From contig DASRHT010000031.1 of assembly GCA_035650355.1 (NCBI GenBank), positions 62,001 through 126,000 of the forward strand: a DNA stretch of 64,000 nucleotides, read 5' to 3'. Positions within the stretch are counted from its first letter, which is position 1; each line of letters begins with the position of its first letter. The notes under the pieces are model-generated. The model ran no database searches, had not been told where the DNA came from, and worked only from the letters and a program-made list of their open reading frames with translations. This stretch comes from DASRHT01 sp035650355 (GTDB taxonomy: Bacteria; Chloroflexota; Ktedonobacteria; Ktedonobacterales; Ktedonobacteraceae). Below, piece by piece: positions 9,137-16,875 of the stretch. Made by a program: the position numbers and the translations under genes.

Positions 9137-9985
9137 ATGCACGACATATTCACTCTCATCAACGTACCGTTTACAGAGCCTGCTTCCAGCAGCGAATGGG
9201 AACTCACAACTATGGAGGATAGTTCGGGAAAAGAAGCGCCGGAGGCACACGTACTACCAGGCAGACTGGCAGGGGAGGAAAAACAGTCTGTGCAAGGATA
9301 TATTGCTATTAAAGGAACGCGCGATGGCTTGCTCTTAACGCTCGAACCGGCCACGCCCTTTGGCGAATTGCTGAACGCGCTCGCGGAACGGCTCGCGGAA
9401 GCTCCCTCGTTCTTCCGCGGCGCTTCACTCACGGTCGATACCAGCCAGCGGATGCTCCAGCATAATGAGCGTCTCCAGCTCGAAGACCTGCTCGCGCACT
9501 ACCATATGTCGATTGCAGCAAGCGAAAAGGCGAACAGACCAAAAGAGGCCAAAACAATCGCCTTACCCTACACTGATATAGAGCGCCAGGCGAACGGAAC
9601 CGTTGAGTTGGACCGGCCCTCACGCGACCCTCGCGCCTCAGATGATACCCTCTTCATACGACGCACGATTCGTTCAGGACAGGCTATTCATCACCATAGC
9701 AACGTCGTCGTGCTCGGCGATGTCAATCATGGCGCGGAAATCGTCGCGGGCGGAGATATTCTTGTCTGGGGAGTGCTGCGTGGCATGGTACATGCGGGCT
9801 ATCCCGATAACGAGCAGGCGCTGGTCTGCTCGCTCCAGCTCTCCCCGGTGCAACTGCGCATAGCTCACCTGCTCTCGCGTCCCCCCGAAGGGTTTGAGGC
9901 CCAGCCTCGCCCAGAGGTCGCGACCATCAGACAGGGGCAAATTGTCGTAGAAACCTGGATCAGTGGACGCCCTCCACGGAAATAG
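9137..9985 (+). CDS. minC: Septum site-determining protein MinC
   Basis: 282 residues. An N-terminal MinC_N-like region (about 50-130: YIAIKGTRDGLLLTLE, then FFRGASLTVDTSQR) is joined by a charged linker to the C-terminal beta-helix domain (about 170-282), recognisable from RSGQAIHHHSNVVVLGDVN and GAEIVAGGDILVWGVLRGM. MinC blocks FtsZ assembly and is recruited to the membrane by MinD. The first 35 residues are an unusual extension. The ATG at 9137 has only a weak GAGA ribosome site. minD follows after 114 nt. Confidence 0.9.
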   Translation: MHDIFTLINVPFTEPASSSEWELTTMEDSSGKEAPEAHVLPGRLAGEEKQSVQGYIAIKGTRDGLLLTLEPATPFGELLNALAERLAEAPSFFRGASLTVDTSQRMLQHNERLQLEDLLAHYHMSIAASEKANRPKEAKTIALPYTDIERQANGTVELDRPSRDPRASDDTLFIRRTIRSGQAIHHHSNVVVLGDVNHGAEIVAGGDILVWGVLRGMVHAGYPDNEQALVCSLQLSPVQLRIAHLLSRPPEGFEAQPRPEVATIRQGQIVVETWISGRPPRK

Positions 9986-10099
9986 TTGGATCGCTTCTCT
10001 ATATTTTATGCCTTTGTGATGGTATACTCTATCATCATAAGGACCAGGGACGAATCGTTCTCCTGAGGAAGTCTGGAAATTCTTCATACGGAGTGTAGC

Positions 10100-10936
10100 A
10101 TGGATAGCAGGGTAATCACCATCACATCGGGCAAGGGTGGAGTAGGCAAGACCACCACGACAGCCAATCTGGGGACTGCGCTTGCGATGGAGGGAAAGAA
10201 GGTCGCGCTGGTCGATGGGGATATCGGTCTGCGCAATCTCGACGCCGTGCTGGGGCTGGAAAACCGTATCGTCTATGATCTTGTGGACGTGGTTGAGGGA
10301 CAATGCCGTCTGCGGCAGGCGCTGATCAAAGATAAACGCTTGCCCGAACTGTATCTGCTCCCGGCAGCGCAGACACGCGATAAAAATGCCGTCAATAGCA
10401 TCCAGATGGAACAACTGTGTCAGCAACTCCGTCAGGAGTTTGATTTTGTCATCATCGACTCCCCTGCTGGTATTGAGCAGGGATTTCGCAACGCCATCGT
10501 CGGCGCAGATGAGATCATCATCGTGGCTAATCCAGAAATGGCTTCCGTCCGTGACGCGGATCGCATCATTGGCCTGGTGGAAGCCGCGGGGAAACCCGAG
10601 CCTCGCCTGATTCTCAATCGCCTGCGCGCTGAAATGATCCGCCGGGGCGATATGATGGATGTCGCGGACGTTTTAGAAGTGCTCGGCATCGATCTGCTGG
10701 GCATCATTCCAGAAGATGAAGCGATCATTGTTGCCACAAATAAGGGTGAGCCTGCCGTCTATGAAAAACGCTCACGCGCAGGTCGTGCCTTCTTAAATGC
10801 TGCCATGCGCATTATAGGCCAGGAGGTTCCGCTCGACGAGCTTGATGAATCTCCTACGCTCCTGGAGCGATTACGCCGTTTCGTTGGCTTTGGTCCTGCA
10901 CCGGTCGAGAAGCGCATACGCTCTCAATCATCCTGA
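10100..10936 (+). CDS. minD: Septum site-determining ATPase MinD
   Basis: 278 residues. The deviant Walker A motif (SGKGGVGKTT, near residue 10) with its signature lysine, VDGDIGLRNLDAVLGLENR, and VIIDSPAGIEQGF are diagnostic of MinD. The C-terminus (LLERLRRFVGFG) is an amphipathic membrane-targeting helix followed by a basic tail. ATP-bound MinD dimers carry MinC to the membrane and are released by MinE. CGGAG lies 7 nt before the ATG. minE follows after 13 nt, so the two share a transcript. Confidence 0.96.
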   Translation: MDSRVITITSGKGGVGKTTTTANLGTALAMEGKKVALVDGDIGLRNLDAVLGLENRIVYDLVDVVEGQCRLRQALIKDKRLPELYLLPAAQTRDKNAVNSIQMEQLCQQLRQEFDFVIIDSPAGIEQGFRNAIVGADEIIIVANPEMASVRDADRIIGLVEAAGKPEPRLILNRLRAEMIRRGDMMDVADVLEVLGIDLLGIIPEDEAIIVATNKGEPAVYEKRSRAGRAFLNAAMRIIGQEVPLDELDESPTLLERLRRFVGFGPAPVEKRIRSQSS

Positions 10937-10949
10937 AGGGAGCAGTGAT

Positions 10950-11285
10950 ATGGGTGTTTTTGAATTCAGGGTTGGTCGGAAGAAGCCCACGCCAGGCGAG
11001 CTGGCAAAAGAACGCCTGAAAGTCGTGCTGGTACATGATCGCTTAAAGCTCAATCCAGAACTGCTTGAGGTGATTAAAAAAGAACTTGTCTCGGTTGTTT
11101 CGCGCCGTCTGGATATCGATGAGGACCAGATGCAGGTCAGCCTGGCCCATGAAGGAGGCACCGATAACCTGCGCACAAGCATCCCGATTAAAAGACAAAA
11201 AGTGAAATTTGAGTGGGACCCTCCTTCCCATACTCCTTCAACCGAACTGCGTGGCAAAATCCACGTAGAGGAAAGCGACGAATGA
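10950..11285 (+). CDS. minE: Cell division topological specificity factor MinE
   Basis: 111 residues. The MinD-contact segment ELAKERLKVVLVHDRLKLNP is clearly visible, followed by LEVIKKELVSVVSRRLDID and the beta-strand MQVSLAHE of the dimer domain. A basic/acidic tail of about 30 residues exceeds the usual 85-90 length. MinE stimulates MinD ATPase and drives pole-to-pole oscillation. The start ATG at 10950 is chosen because AGGGAG precedes it by 7 nt; the frame itself stays open further upstream. Confidence 0.93.
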   Translation: MGVFEFRVGRKKPTPGELAKERLKVVLVHDRLKLNPELLEVIKKELVSVVSRRLDIDEDQMQVSLAHEGGTDNLRTSIPIKRQKVKFEWDPPSHTPSTELRGKIHVEESDE

Positions 11286-11347
11286 TCCGCTAAAGATCTG
11301 GGTCGCTTCTTCCTGACCGCTCGCCATGAATGGCTCGCGAAAGTCTA

Positions 11348-11414
11348 GAGAGGTAGTAGATGAGCGCATGCCTGTTTGCGGAGCAAACAGGCATGCGCTC
11401 ATCTACTACCTCTC
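11348..11414. terminator. 32-bp perfect hairpin downstream of minE
   Basis: Arms 11348-11379 and 11383-11414 are exact complements with a three-base loop GGA. It stands 62 nt behind the minE stop. No T-run follows. It most likely ends or protects the min transcript, but arms of this length are far beyond ordinary terminators. Confidence 0.65.
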
Positions 11415-12111
11415 CACACGTTTCCCCCTCTGCTTACGAGCAAGCAAATTGTAATAGTTGAATTTTACAATTTCTATAATAGCAATATAAAAATAAGCAG
11501 ATAATTCGATTAAAATGTTAAGATGTCAATAGAAAATGCCACCGTTCTTAACTGAATCTCCATCATATTACAACCGCGAGTTGTTGGAGGTACAGGTACA
11601 ATATCTTTATGATCGGGTTGCGGGTAACGAGGCCGAGCCCGAACGAACAGAGGGTAGTTACCGATGGTCAAATCCTTATCGCGGTAGTGAAGTGCCGGTG
11701 TGCGAATGCCTTAGATACGTCTGTATCCTGGATGCAGGGTGGAGGCGAGGCAGGGTTGGATACAGGGATGTGGTGAGGTAGCTGCCAGGTATATATTGGG
11801 TGTGGTTGTTGAAGTAATAGAAGTGGAGCCGCCAGGGCAATGCATCTCGTGGTGTGGTTGTTGGAGCGGCAAGTGGTTGACGAAGGGCGTCAACTACTGG
11901 AGGGGATGCCTATATCCTTACGGCTCATTTCTATATACAGTGGTGTTATATACCTGGCGAGCAACGGTGGTTGCGAAGTATCTCGGGAGTGTTCCACGCC
12001 ACGCACTGAAGGTTGCCGGTTCAATACCGGCACTTCAGTGCCGCGATAGGCAAGGGGCCATTGCTCCCACTCAGGGGCTGTGGGCGAGCAGGGTGAAGAG
12101 GATGAGTGTGG
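11415..12111. other. Gene-poor region with nested inverted repeats
   Basis: No convincing gene is visible. There is a 9-bp operator- or terminator-like repeat (AAATTGTAA 11446-11454, complement 11465-11473), a 12-bp inverted pair GCCAGGTATATA 11784-11795 and 11947-11958, and an imperfect pair around 11672-11703 and 12022-12050 (CGCGGTAGTGAAGTGCCGG against the complement of CCGGCACTTCAGTGCCGCG). GTGTGGTTGTTG is repeated near 11800 and 11854. Two open frames (11536-11781, 11739-12125) lack ribosome sites and known motifs. It may be a decayed element or a structured RNA. Confidence 0.45.
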
Positions 12112-12858
12112 ATGAATGCCGATAGTAAAAAGCTGCAAGGGGCAAGCAAAGTCAGCAGAGCGGTATGGCCTGAGCGGATACGCTGGAATCTCGCGACCGG
12201 CAAAACTGCTCAGTGGCGCAGAGCCATGATGATACGCTGGTTCCATCGACCGGGCAAACAACAGCCGCGAAAGAGTCACAATACCCAGCGCTGCAAAAGG
12301 GTTACGCCCTCTTATCGCCGGCGCATACGTTCACTCATGTTCCGCACGCATAGGCGTGTTGCGCTCTCGCTGCCAATCATCAGCATATTGCTGGCGGTAT
12401 GCCTCTGGCAGCACTGGTACGTGCAGCTTATGCTCGCGGCCCTCTGTACGGTAACCAACATCCTCATCCTCCATCTTTTATTCAACGATGCCCCTATCCC
12501 TCCGGCGCTCGTCGGGCGATCCCCCGTATCCCTACCCCGAATTGCACCCACCGCTCCCCCGGTTAAGCCACTCATTGCAGCCGACCTGAATATCGTAGGG
12601 GCCGATTTTAGCGCGTCCAAAAACGTTGATCGGCTGAATAGCAAGCCACCCGTTGTAGACAAACCACAAAATAACAGGCCAGTGCCATCAATGACCTTCC
12701 CGGATACGCCTATGCCCGTGACGCCTCTTATCCGCGTGCTGGAGACGATTGATCTCTCTTCCACCAATGTCGAGCATTTTCTGGAACTGGCAGAGCGAGC
12801 AGAGCGCACAGAAGTTGCTCCACCATCGCAGGAGCCTCCGCATCAACAGCCTGAATAA
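12112..12858 (+). CDS. Hypothetical membrane protein
   Basis: About 248 residues from ATG 12112; GAAGAGGATG upstream offers a modest ribosome site, and starts further inside are possible. The first 80 residues are very basic, then two adjacent hydrophobic segments (about 86-103, VALSLPIISILLAVCLW, and 108-128, VQLMLAALCTVTNILILHLL) form a hairpin. A long Pro-rich, probably disordered tail follows, ending in a short predicted helix VEHFLELAERAER. I do not recognise the family. It lies alone between the repeat-rich stretch and the dioxygenase-like gene. Confidence 0.5.
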   Translation: MNADSKKLQGASKVSRAVWPERIRWNLATGKTAQWRRAMMIRWFHRPGKQQPRKSHNTQRCKRVTPSYRRRIRSLMFRTHRRVALSLPIISILLAVCLWQHWYVQLMLAALCTVTNILILHLLFNDAPIPPALVGRSPVSLPRIAPTAPPVKPLIAADLNIVGADFSASKNVDRLNSKPPVVDKPQNNRPVPSMTFPDTPMPVTPLIRVLETIDLSSTNVEHFLELAERAERTEVAPPSQEPPHQQPE

Positions 12859-12888
12859 CGGGCCATATATGACCTTAGGGTGGTTTCA

Positions 12889-12917
12889 TTGACCCTTTTT
12901 TCTCATCCAGGTATGAT
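12889..12917 (+). promoter_or_regulatory. Sigma-70-like promoter for the dioxygenase-like gene
   Basis: TTGACC at 12889-12894 and TATGAT at 12912-12917 are spaced by 17 bp. Transcription would start near 12924, leaving a 31-nt leader that contains AGGAGG at 12941-12946, 8 nt before the GTG start at 12955. The 7-bp repeat TCTCATC...GATGAGA overlaps the -10 box and may be an operator. Confidence 0.6.
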
Positions 12918-12954
12918 GAGAGAAACTTGTGCCTGCATTCAGGAGGAGATAGTC

Positions 12955-13905
12955 GTGAGCAATCAGCAGATACAGAAGGTCAAGGTGAAGCGCCTGGCCC
13001 ATGTTGGATTATGGTCAACGGATGTGCCTGCGCAGGCACGGTTCTACCGCCAGACACTGGGGCTTGATCCATATACCACATCTGAGAATCTTTCCGACGA
13101 GGTCGAACTGGAAGATGCCAACCTGTTCTTTAGCCTGGGAGGAGAGCATCACATCCTGGGGCTATTTAACGATACGCGCGCGGCGACAAGTAACGGTCGC
13201 AGGCCGATGCTGAACACACAACTCCACCATCTCTCCTTTGAGGTTGATAGCGATGCTGAACTGGCAGCATTAGCGGCCCGCCTCAAAATCTCCGGCATCA
13301 ACTCCGAGCTAGGTCCGCGCGACGGCAATCCCGATCTGGGAGATACGCTCTGGTTTAATGATCCAGACGGCAACCGCCTCGAAATCTCGGTCACGCTCGA
13401 TAACGCCCGTCTTGCCGCCGTTAAAGGGCGACGGATGCAGCCTTACGCGCTGCAACATGTGGCGCTGCGCACGATGCATCTGGACACAATGGTCGAATTC
13501 TATACTGAATCGCTCGGCTTCGACCTCTCCGACTGGCTCTTGCGCGAATGCGCCTGGTTGCGCTGCAACAACGCTCATCACACCCTGACACTTATAATGG
13601 ACAAGCCGGGCATCGACCATATCGGCTTCAACATTGTCGATAGAGCCGAACTGCTGCGCTGGTGCGACCATCTTGGCAATCAACAGGTACCGATTCTCTG
13701 GGGGCCGGGTCGCCACGGTGCAGGTAATGATCTCTTCGTGCGTTTTGCCGATACCGATGGCATACACATCGAACTCTCAACCGAGATCCAGCAATATTAC
13801 GACCGCGATGCCAGCACCCCACCGCGCATCTGGCACACGCGCACAGCCGCCCTCAATCTCTGGGGTACCTTGCCGGGCTGGATGCGCGAAGAAAGCCACG
13901 TCTGA
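12955..13905 (+). CDS. Two-domain VOC protein, type I extradiol dioxygenase-like
   Basis: 316 residues made of two vicinal-oxygen-chelate domains (about 14-140 and 165-300). In the C-terminal domain H168 (LQHVALRT), H222 (GIDHIGFN) and E273 (IHIELSTE) occupy the positions of the 2-His-1-carboxylate iron site of catechol/biphenyldiol extradiol dioxygenases. Ring cleavage of a catechol-like substrate is therefore likely; the exact substrate is unknown. GTG 12955 is chosen for the ideal AGGAGG site; an earlier in-frame start at 12880 would lie inside the promoter. A fumarylacetoacetate-hydrolase-family gene nearby could process cleavage products. Confidence 0.85.
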   Translation: MSNQQIQKVKVKRLAHVGLWSTDVPAQARFYRQTLGLDPYTTSENLSDEVELEDANLFFSLGGEHHILGLFNDTRAATSNGRRPMLNTQLHHLSFEVDSDAELAALAARLKISGINSELGPRDGNPDLGDTLWFNDPDGNRLEISVTLDNARLAAVKGRRMQPYALQHVALRTMHLDTMVEFYTESLGFDLSDWLLRECAWLRCNNAHHTLTLIMDKPGIDHIGFNIVDRAELLRWCDHLGNQQVPILWGPGRHGAGNDLFVRFADTDGIHIELSTEIQQYYDRDASTPPRIWHTRTAALNLWGTLPGWMREESHV

Positions 13906-13924
13906 TCCCACAAGGCAGCCAGCA

Positions 13925-13948
13925 GGGCGGGGCCAGCCCCGCCCCTAC
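13925..13948. repeat. REP-like GC palindrome
   Basis: GGGCGGGGC-CA-GCCCCGCCC followed by CTAC is a copy, on the minus strand GTAGGGGCGGGGC, of the palindrome found at seven places in the window. It lies 20 nt after the dioxygenase-like gene. Confidence 0.7.
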
Positions 13949-14031
13949 ATCCCGAAAATGCCAGATTTTCCGTACCGACCCGGTTTACCACGTTCGCTTT
14001 AGCGCCTGTCCTGAGGAAGGAGTTCACGCCG

Positions 14032-14460
14032 ATGGCCTTCTCTGACTCTCTTGTCACCCTGACTGATCGCATGATGACCTGGATATACGAAAAGAGCAAC
14101 GGGCGGCTCGGAAGTCGCCTGGGGAAGATGAGCATGCTGGTCCTCTCTACCACCGGGCGCAAAAGCGGCAAGACGCGCCGTCACACTTTACAATACATGC
14201 CTGATGGAGCCAATTATGTAATTGTCGCCAGTAATAACGGGCAAGACCATCATCCAGGCTGGTACCACAATTTACTCAGCAATCCTCATGTGCGCATCCA
14301 GGTGGGACGCCGCCAGCAGGCCGCGCTGGCTACCATAGCCGGACCAGAGGAGTATACCCAACTGTGGCCGCGGCTCATTGCCCACAATCCTCCGTGGGAA
14401 GCCTATGCCAGACAGACGACTCGCAAGATTCCCGTAGTGATCTTGCATCCGCTACCCTAA
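14032..14460 (+). CDS. Nitroreductase/deazaflavin (F420)-dependent family protein (DUF385/Ddn-like)
   Basis: 142 residues of split beta-barrel type. LSTTGRKSGKTRRHTLQYMP, then NYVIVASNNGQDHHPGWYHN, then LLSNPHVRIQVG are the hallmarks of the Ddn/DUF385 family, many of whose members bind F420 or fatty acids and reduce quinones or nitro compounds. There is a basic N-terminal helix (about 5-25). The ATG at 14032 has AGGAAGGAG about 12 nt upstream. With the LLM-class protein at 30018 it suggests that this organism makes F420. Confidence 0.85.
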   Translation: MAFSDSLVTLTDRMMTWIYEKSNGRLGSRLGKMSMLVLSTTGRKSGKTRRHTLQYMPDGANYVIVASNNGQDHHPGWYHNLLSNPHVRIQVGRRQQAALATIAGPEEYTQLWPRLIAHNPPWEAYARQTTRKIPVVILHPLP

Positions 14461-14581
14461 AATTTGCCTCCCTTTGCCTGGATCGTGGCGGTCGAGAAAC
14501 GCGCACACGGCCTCGATCATGCGCTCTAGCGCCTGGAGCGAACGGAGGACATCCAGACCCCTACGGCATTTCACCCATGTT

Positions 14582-15523
14582 TTAACCTATACTCACCACC
14601 GCATTCCTGATAACGCCGATATGCTCGACCTCGGTCTCCATGATATCGCCCGGCTTGAGGAACTCGGGCGGGGTGCGCGAGAAGCCGACGCCGCTGGGGG
14701 TTCCGGTCGCGATGATGTCCCCAGGCTCCAACGTCATGCCGCGCGAGAGTGTAGCGATCAGCACGGGAATGGGAAAGATCATCAAGCGAGTATTCGAGCT
14801 TTGCTTGGTCACGCCGTTGACGCGCAGACTGAGATTGAGATTCTGCGGATCGGCAATCTCATCGGCGGTGGTGATCCACGGTCCCATTGGACAGGAACCA
14901 TCCAGGCTCTTGCCCTTAAAAAATTGCTTGTGACGAGCCTGTAAATCGCGGGCTGTGACATCATTCAGGACGCTATAGCCAAAAATATACGAGAGCGCAT
15001 CCTCTTCTCGGATGTTCTTCCCGCGCCTGCCAATAATCACTGCCAGTTCAGTCTCCCAGTCGATCTCCTGTGAGACCGCCGGGTCGATGACAATCTCGCC
15101 ATAGGGACCATTGATGGCGGTTGGAGCTTTAGTAAAAAATACGGGGATCTCTGGGGGAACGCCTTTGTGCTCGCGGATATGTCCCGTCTCCTGCGCATGC
15201 TCGCGGTAGTTGATCGCGACGCATAAGACGTTTTTGCGTATGCGGGGAATGGGCGCGGCCAGTTGTACAGCATTAAGCGCGTGCGCGGCGCCGATCTCGG
15301 TAAAGGTTCGGACCTGGCTAAAGCGGCGGTCCCCGGTCTTGTCCAGTATCGCCTGCACGCCCGGTTTGTATTGCTCATACCGATCAATCAGGTCTAGCAT
15401 CTGATCGGGTACGGCGACCTGGAGGGCTCGGCCAGCCAGATCCACATCGACCACTTCTTCATCTCGCACAAGGCCCAGGTGCGGCTCCGGTATTTCAGGA
15501 GTAGAAAAGCTGACAAACTTCAT
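14582..15523 (-). CDS. Fumarylacetoacetate hydrolase family protein
   Basis: 313 residues. The FAH catalytic domain occupies about 95-313: VLCVAINYREHAQETG, FFTKAPTAINGPYGEIVID, then the metal-binding ETELAVIIG, GYSVLNDVTARDLQ, FKGKSLDGSCPMGPW and DIIATGTPSGVGFSR. Such enzymes hydrolyse or decarboxylate C-C bonds of acylpyruvates, often at the end of aromatic ring-cleavage pathways. An N-terminal domain of about 80 residues precedes it, as is usual. AAGGAG lies 6 nt before the ATG at 15523. It converges on the deazaflavin-family gene, so it is a separate unit. Confidence 0.92.
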   Translation of the reverse strand: MKFVSFSTPEIPEPHLGLVRDEEVVDVDLAGRALQVAVPDQMLDLIDRYEQYKPGVQAILDKTGDRRFSQVRTFTEIGAAHALNAVQLAAPIPRIRKNVLCVAINYREHAQETGHIREHKGVPPEIPVFFTKAPTAINGPYGEIVIDPAVSQEIDWETELAVIIGRRGKNIREEDALSYIFGYSVLNDVTARDLQARHKQFFKGKSLDGSCPMGPWITTADEIADPQNLNLSLRVNGVTKQSSNTRLMIFPIPVLIATLSRGMTLEPGDIIATGTPSGVGFSRTPPEFLKPGDIMETEVEHIGVIRNAVVSIG

Positions 15524-15565
15524 GAAATTCTCCTTGAAAGATGTGTTTTCATCTATTCTATAACA

Positions 15566-15694
15566 TTAGCGGCCTGCACTCTCCGCCAGCGCGTTGAGCA
15601 GACGCAATCCCATCTGTAACGTTTTGCCATCCTGGTCGCGCTCAGGGTTATATGCTGTGAGGGAGGCCGCTTTGATATGGAAGCGATCTCCGAT
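15566..15694 (-). pseudogene. Remnant of an arginase/agmatinase-family gene, in frame behind aroE
   Basis: Directly after the aroE TAG (15695-15697) the same frame stays open for 42 codons to a TAA at 15566-15568. The peptide (RFHIKAASLTAYNPERDQD, then GKTLQMGLRLLNALAES) resembles the C-terminal end of ureohydrolases (arginase/agmatinase/formimidoylglutamase), where a strand ending in a Y/D-P-x-x-D motif precedes the last helix. There is no own start or ribosome site. I read it as the tail of a deleted gene; the family match is from memory. Confidence 0.5.
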
Positions 15695-16579
15695 CTATTC
15701 TAAAGCCGCTCTCATCACGCCCAATGGCGCAGGCTTGCCCGTCCAGAGCGTGAAGGATAGGGCACCCTGGTGTAAAAGCATCGATAAGCCGTTGGCACTG
15801 CGCAAACCTATCGTGCGGGCCTGGCATAGCAGATACGTCTGGCTCGGATTGTAAATCATATCGTATACGAAGGTGTCCGCATCGAAACGGGCCAGCACCT
15901 CGGTAGGGAGTACGCTGGCATCTTCATGCATGCCTAAAGAGGTCGCGTTAATAATAATGGCGGAGGGATGGGGGATCAAAAAGGCCGGATCGTTTAAGCT
16001 AAAAACCGGCCCATCGTAATACTGCTGCACATCGGCGGCCAGCATTTGAGCGCGTTCAAGATGACGATTGAGAATGATCAGGCGCTCGACACCTGCGCCG
16101 GTGAGCGCAAAAGCCGCGCCCCGAGCCGCGCCACCCGCACCCAGCAGCACCGCAGTATATCCTTTCAAGCTTATCTGCCCGCCTGGTCCGGCTTTCCCAA
16201 CGCCCTGCTCCTGGAGCGCATATAACAGGCCGGGCGCATCGGTATTATACCCATAGAGATAATCGTCACGATGCACGATAGTATTGACCGCCCCGATCCG
16301 CTCTGCCAGCGGGTCAATCTTATCCAGCAATGGCAGGACCGCCCGTTTATGGGGGATCGTCACGTTGGCTCCCAGGCAATTTTTATCGCACAGCGAGCGG
16401 ACACGCTCAACCAGTTTATCCGCGGGCGTCAGCCACAACTCGTAACGTGCTGCAATGCCGCACGCATCCAGAGCTGCTTGCTGAAACCGGGGCGATAGGG
16501 AATGGGCAACCGGATCGCCAATCAGCCCGACCCGTAAAGATACAGCATTGCGTAATACATGATTTTTGTTGATAGGCAT
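15695..16579 (-). CDS. aroE: Shikimate dehydrogenase
   Basis: 294 residues. The shikimate-binding N-terminal domain shows LIGDPVAHSLSPRFQQAALD (S-x-S pair) and GANVTIPHKRAVLPLLD (catalytic Lys, with the Asp in NTDAPGLLYAL). The NADP-binding domain has GAGGAARGAAFAL, and near the end the family-typical SANGLSMLLHQGALSFTLWT. It reduces 3-dehydroshikimate to shikimate for chorismate synthesis. The natural ending LGVMRAALE is complete, so the extra frame behind the stop is not part of it. No other aro genes adjoin. The ribosome site is weak. Confidence 0.95.
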   Translation of the reverse strand: MPINKNHVLRNAVSLRVGLIGDPVAHSLSPRFQQAALDACGIAARYELWLTPADKLVERVRSLCDKNCLGANVTIPHKRAVLPLLDKIDPLAERIGAVNTIVHRDDYLYGYNTDAPGLLYALQEQGVGKAGPGGQISLKGYTAVLLGAGGAARGAAFALTGAGVERLIILNRHLERAQMLAADVQQYYDGPVFSLNDPAFLIPHPSAIIINATSLGMHEDASVLPTEVLARFDADTFVYDMIYNPSQTYLLCQARTIGLRSANGLSMLLHQGALSFTLWTGKPAPLGVMRAALE

Positions 16580-16748
16580 CTGCGCACCAGTTTCTTTGTA
16601 GACCTGTGCCGACCTTAGCGGCTACATAATAGACTCAGGCATTATAGCAGAAGCCGTGGATATGCAACAGCTAAAAACTTGCTACGAAAAAAGCATACCA
16701 CAAGATAATTTAGCCCTGTCAATATGGTACTATAAACGCAAGGAAACC

Positions 16749-16827
16749 AACCTCGTACATCCTGCGTAGGGACCCGCTTTATCGCGTCCTATGCGATTTA
16801 TCGCCTACCCACGTCTACTACGAGGTT
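16749..16827 (+). promoter_or_regulatory. Possible structured RNA leader upstream of the NUDIX gene
   Basis: Three nested stems can be drawn: AACCTCGTA (16749-16757) with TACGAGGTT (16819-16827); GTAGG (16765-16769) with CCTAC (16804-16808); and ATCGC with GCGAT around 16781-16796. A TATAAA box at 16731-16736 lies just upstream, though without a good -35 partner. The element sits about 49 nt before the NUDIX start in the 296-bp divergent gap from aroE. It matches no riboswitch class I can name. Confidence 0.35.
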
Positions 16828-16875
16828 ACAGAATGCGCCAAAACGTACTTTTATTTCAGAATGGAGAACGATGTG

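Noticed and set aside
11536..11781. 81-residue open frame in the gene-poor region
   Set aside because: No ribosome site, no recognisable motif, and its 3' half runs through inverted repeats; kept only as part of the gene-free region.
12008..12041. tRNA T-arm-like stem GCCGG-TTCAATA-CCGGC
   Set aside because: No acceptor, D or anticodon arms fit around it; the outer 9-bp stem shows it is a simple nested hairpin.
11739..12125. 128-residue open frame
   Set aside because: Odd composition rich in Trp, Cys and Gly, spans the nested inverted repeats, no ribosome site.
15695..15697. UAG readthrough producing an AroE-arginase hybrid
   Set aside because: AroE is complete at the stop and the remnant is only a fragment of its family; a gene remnant is simpler.
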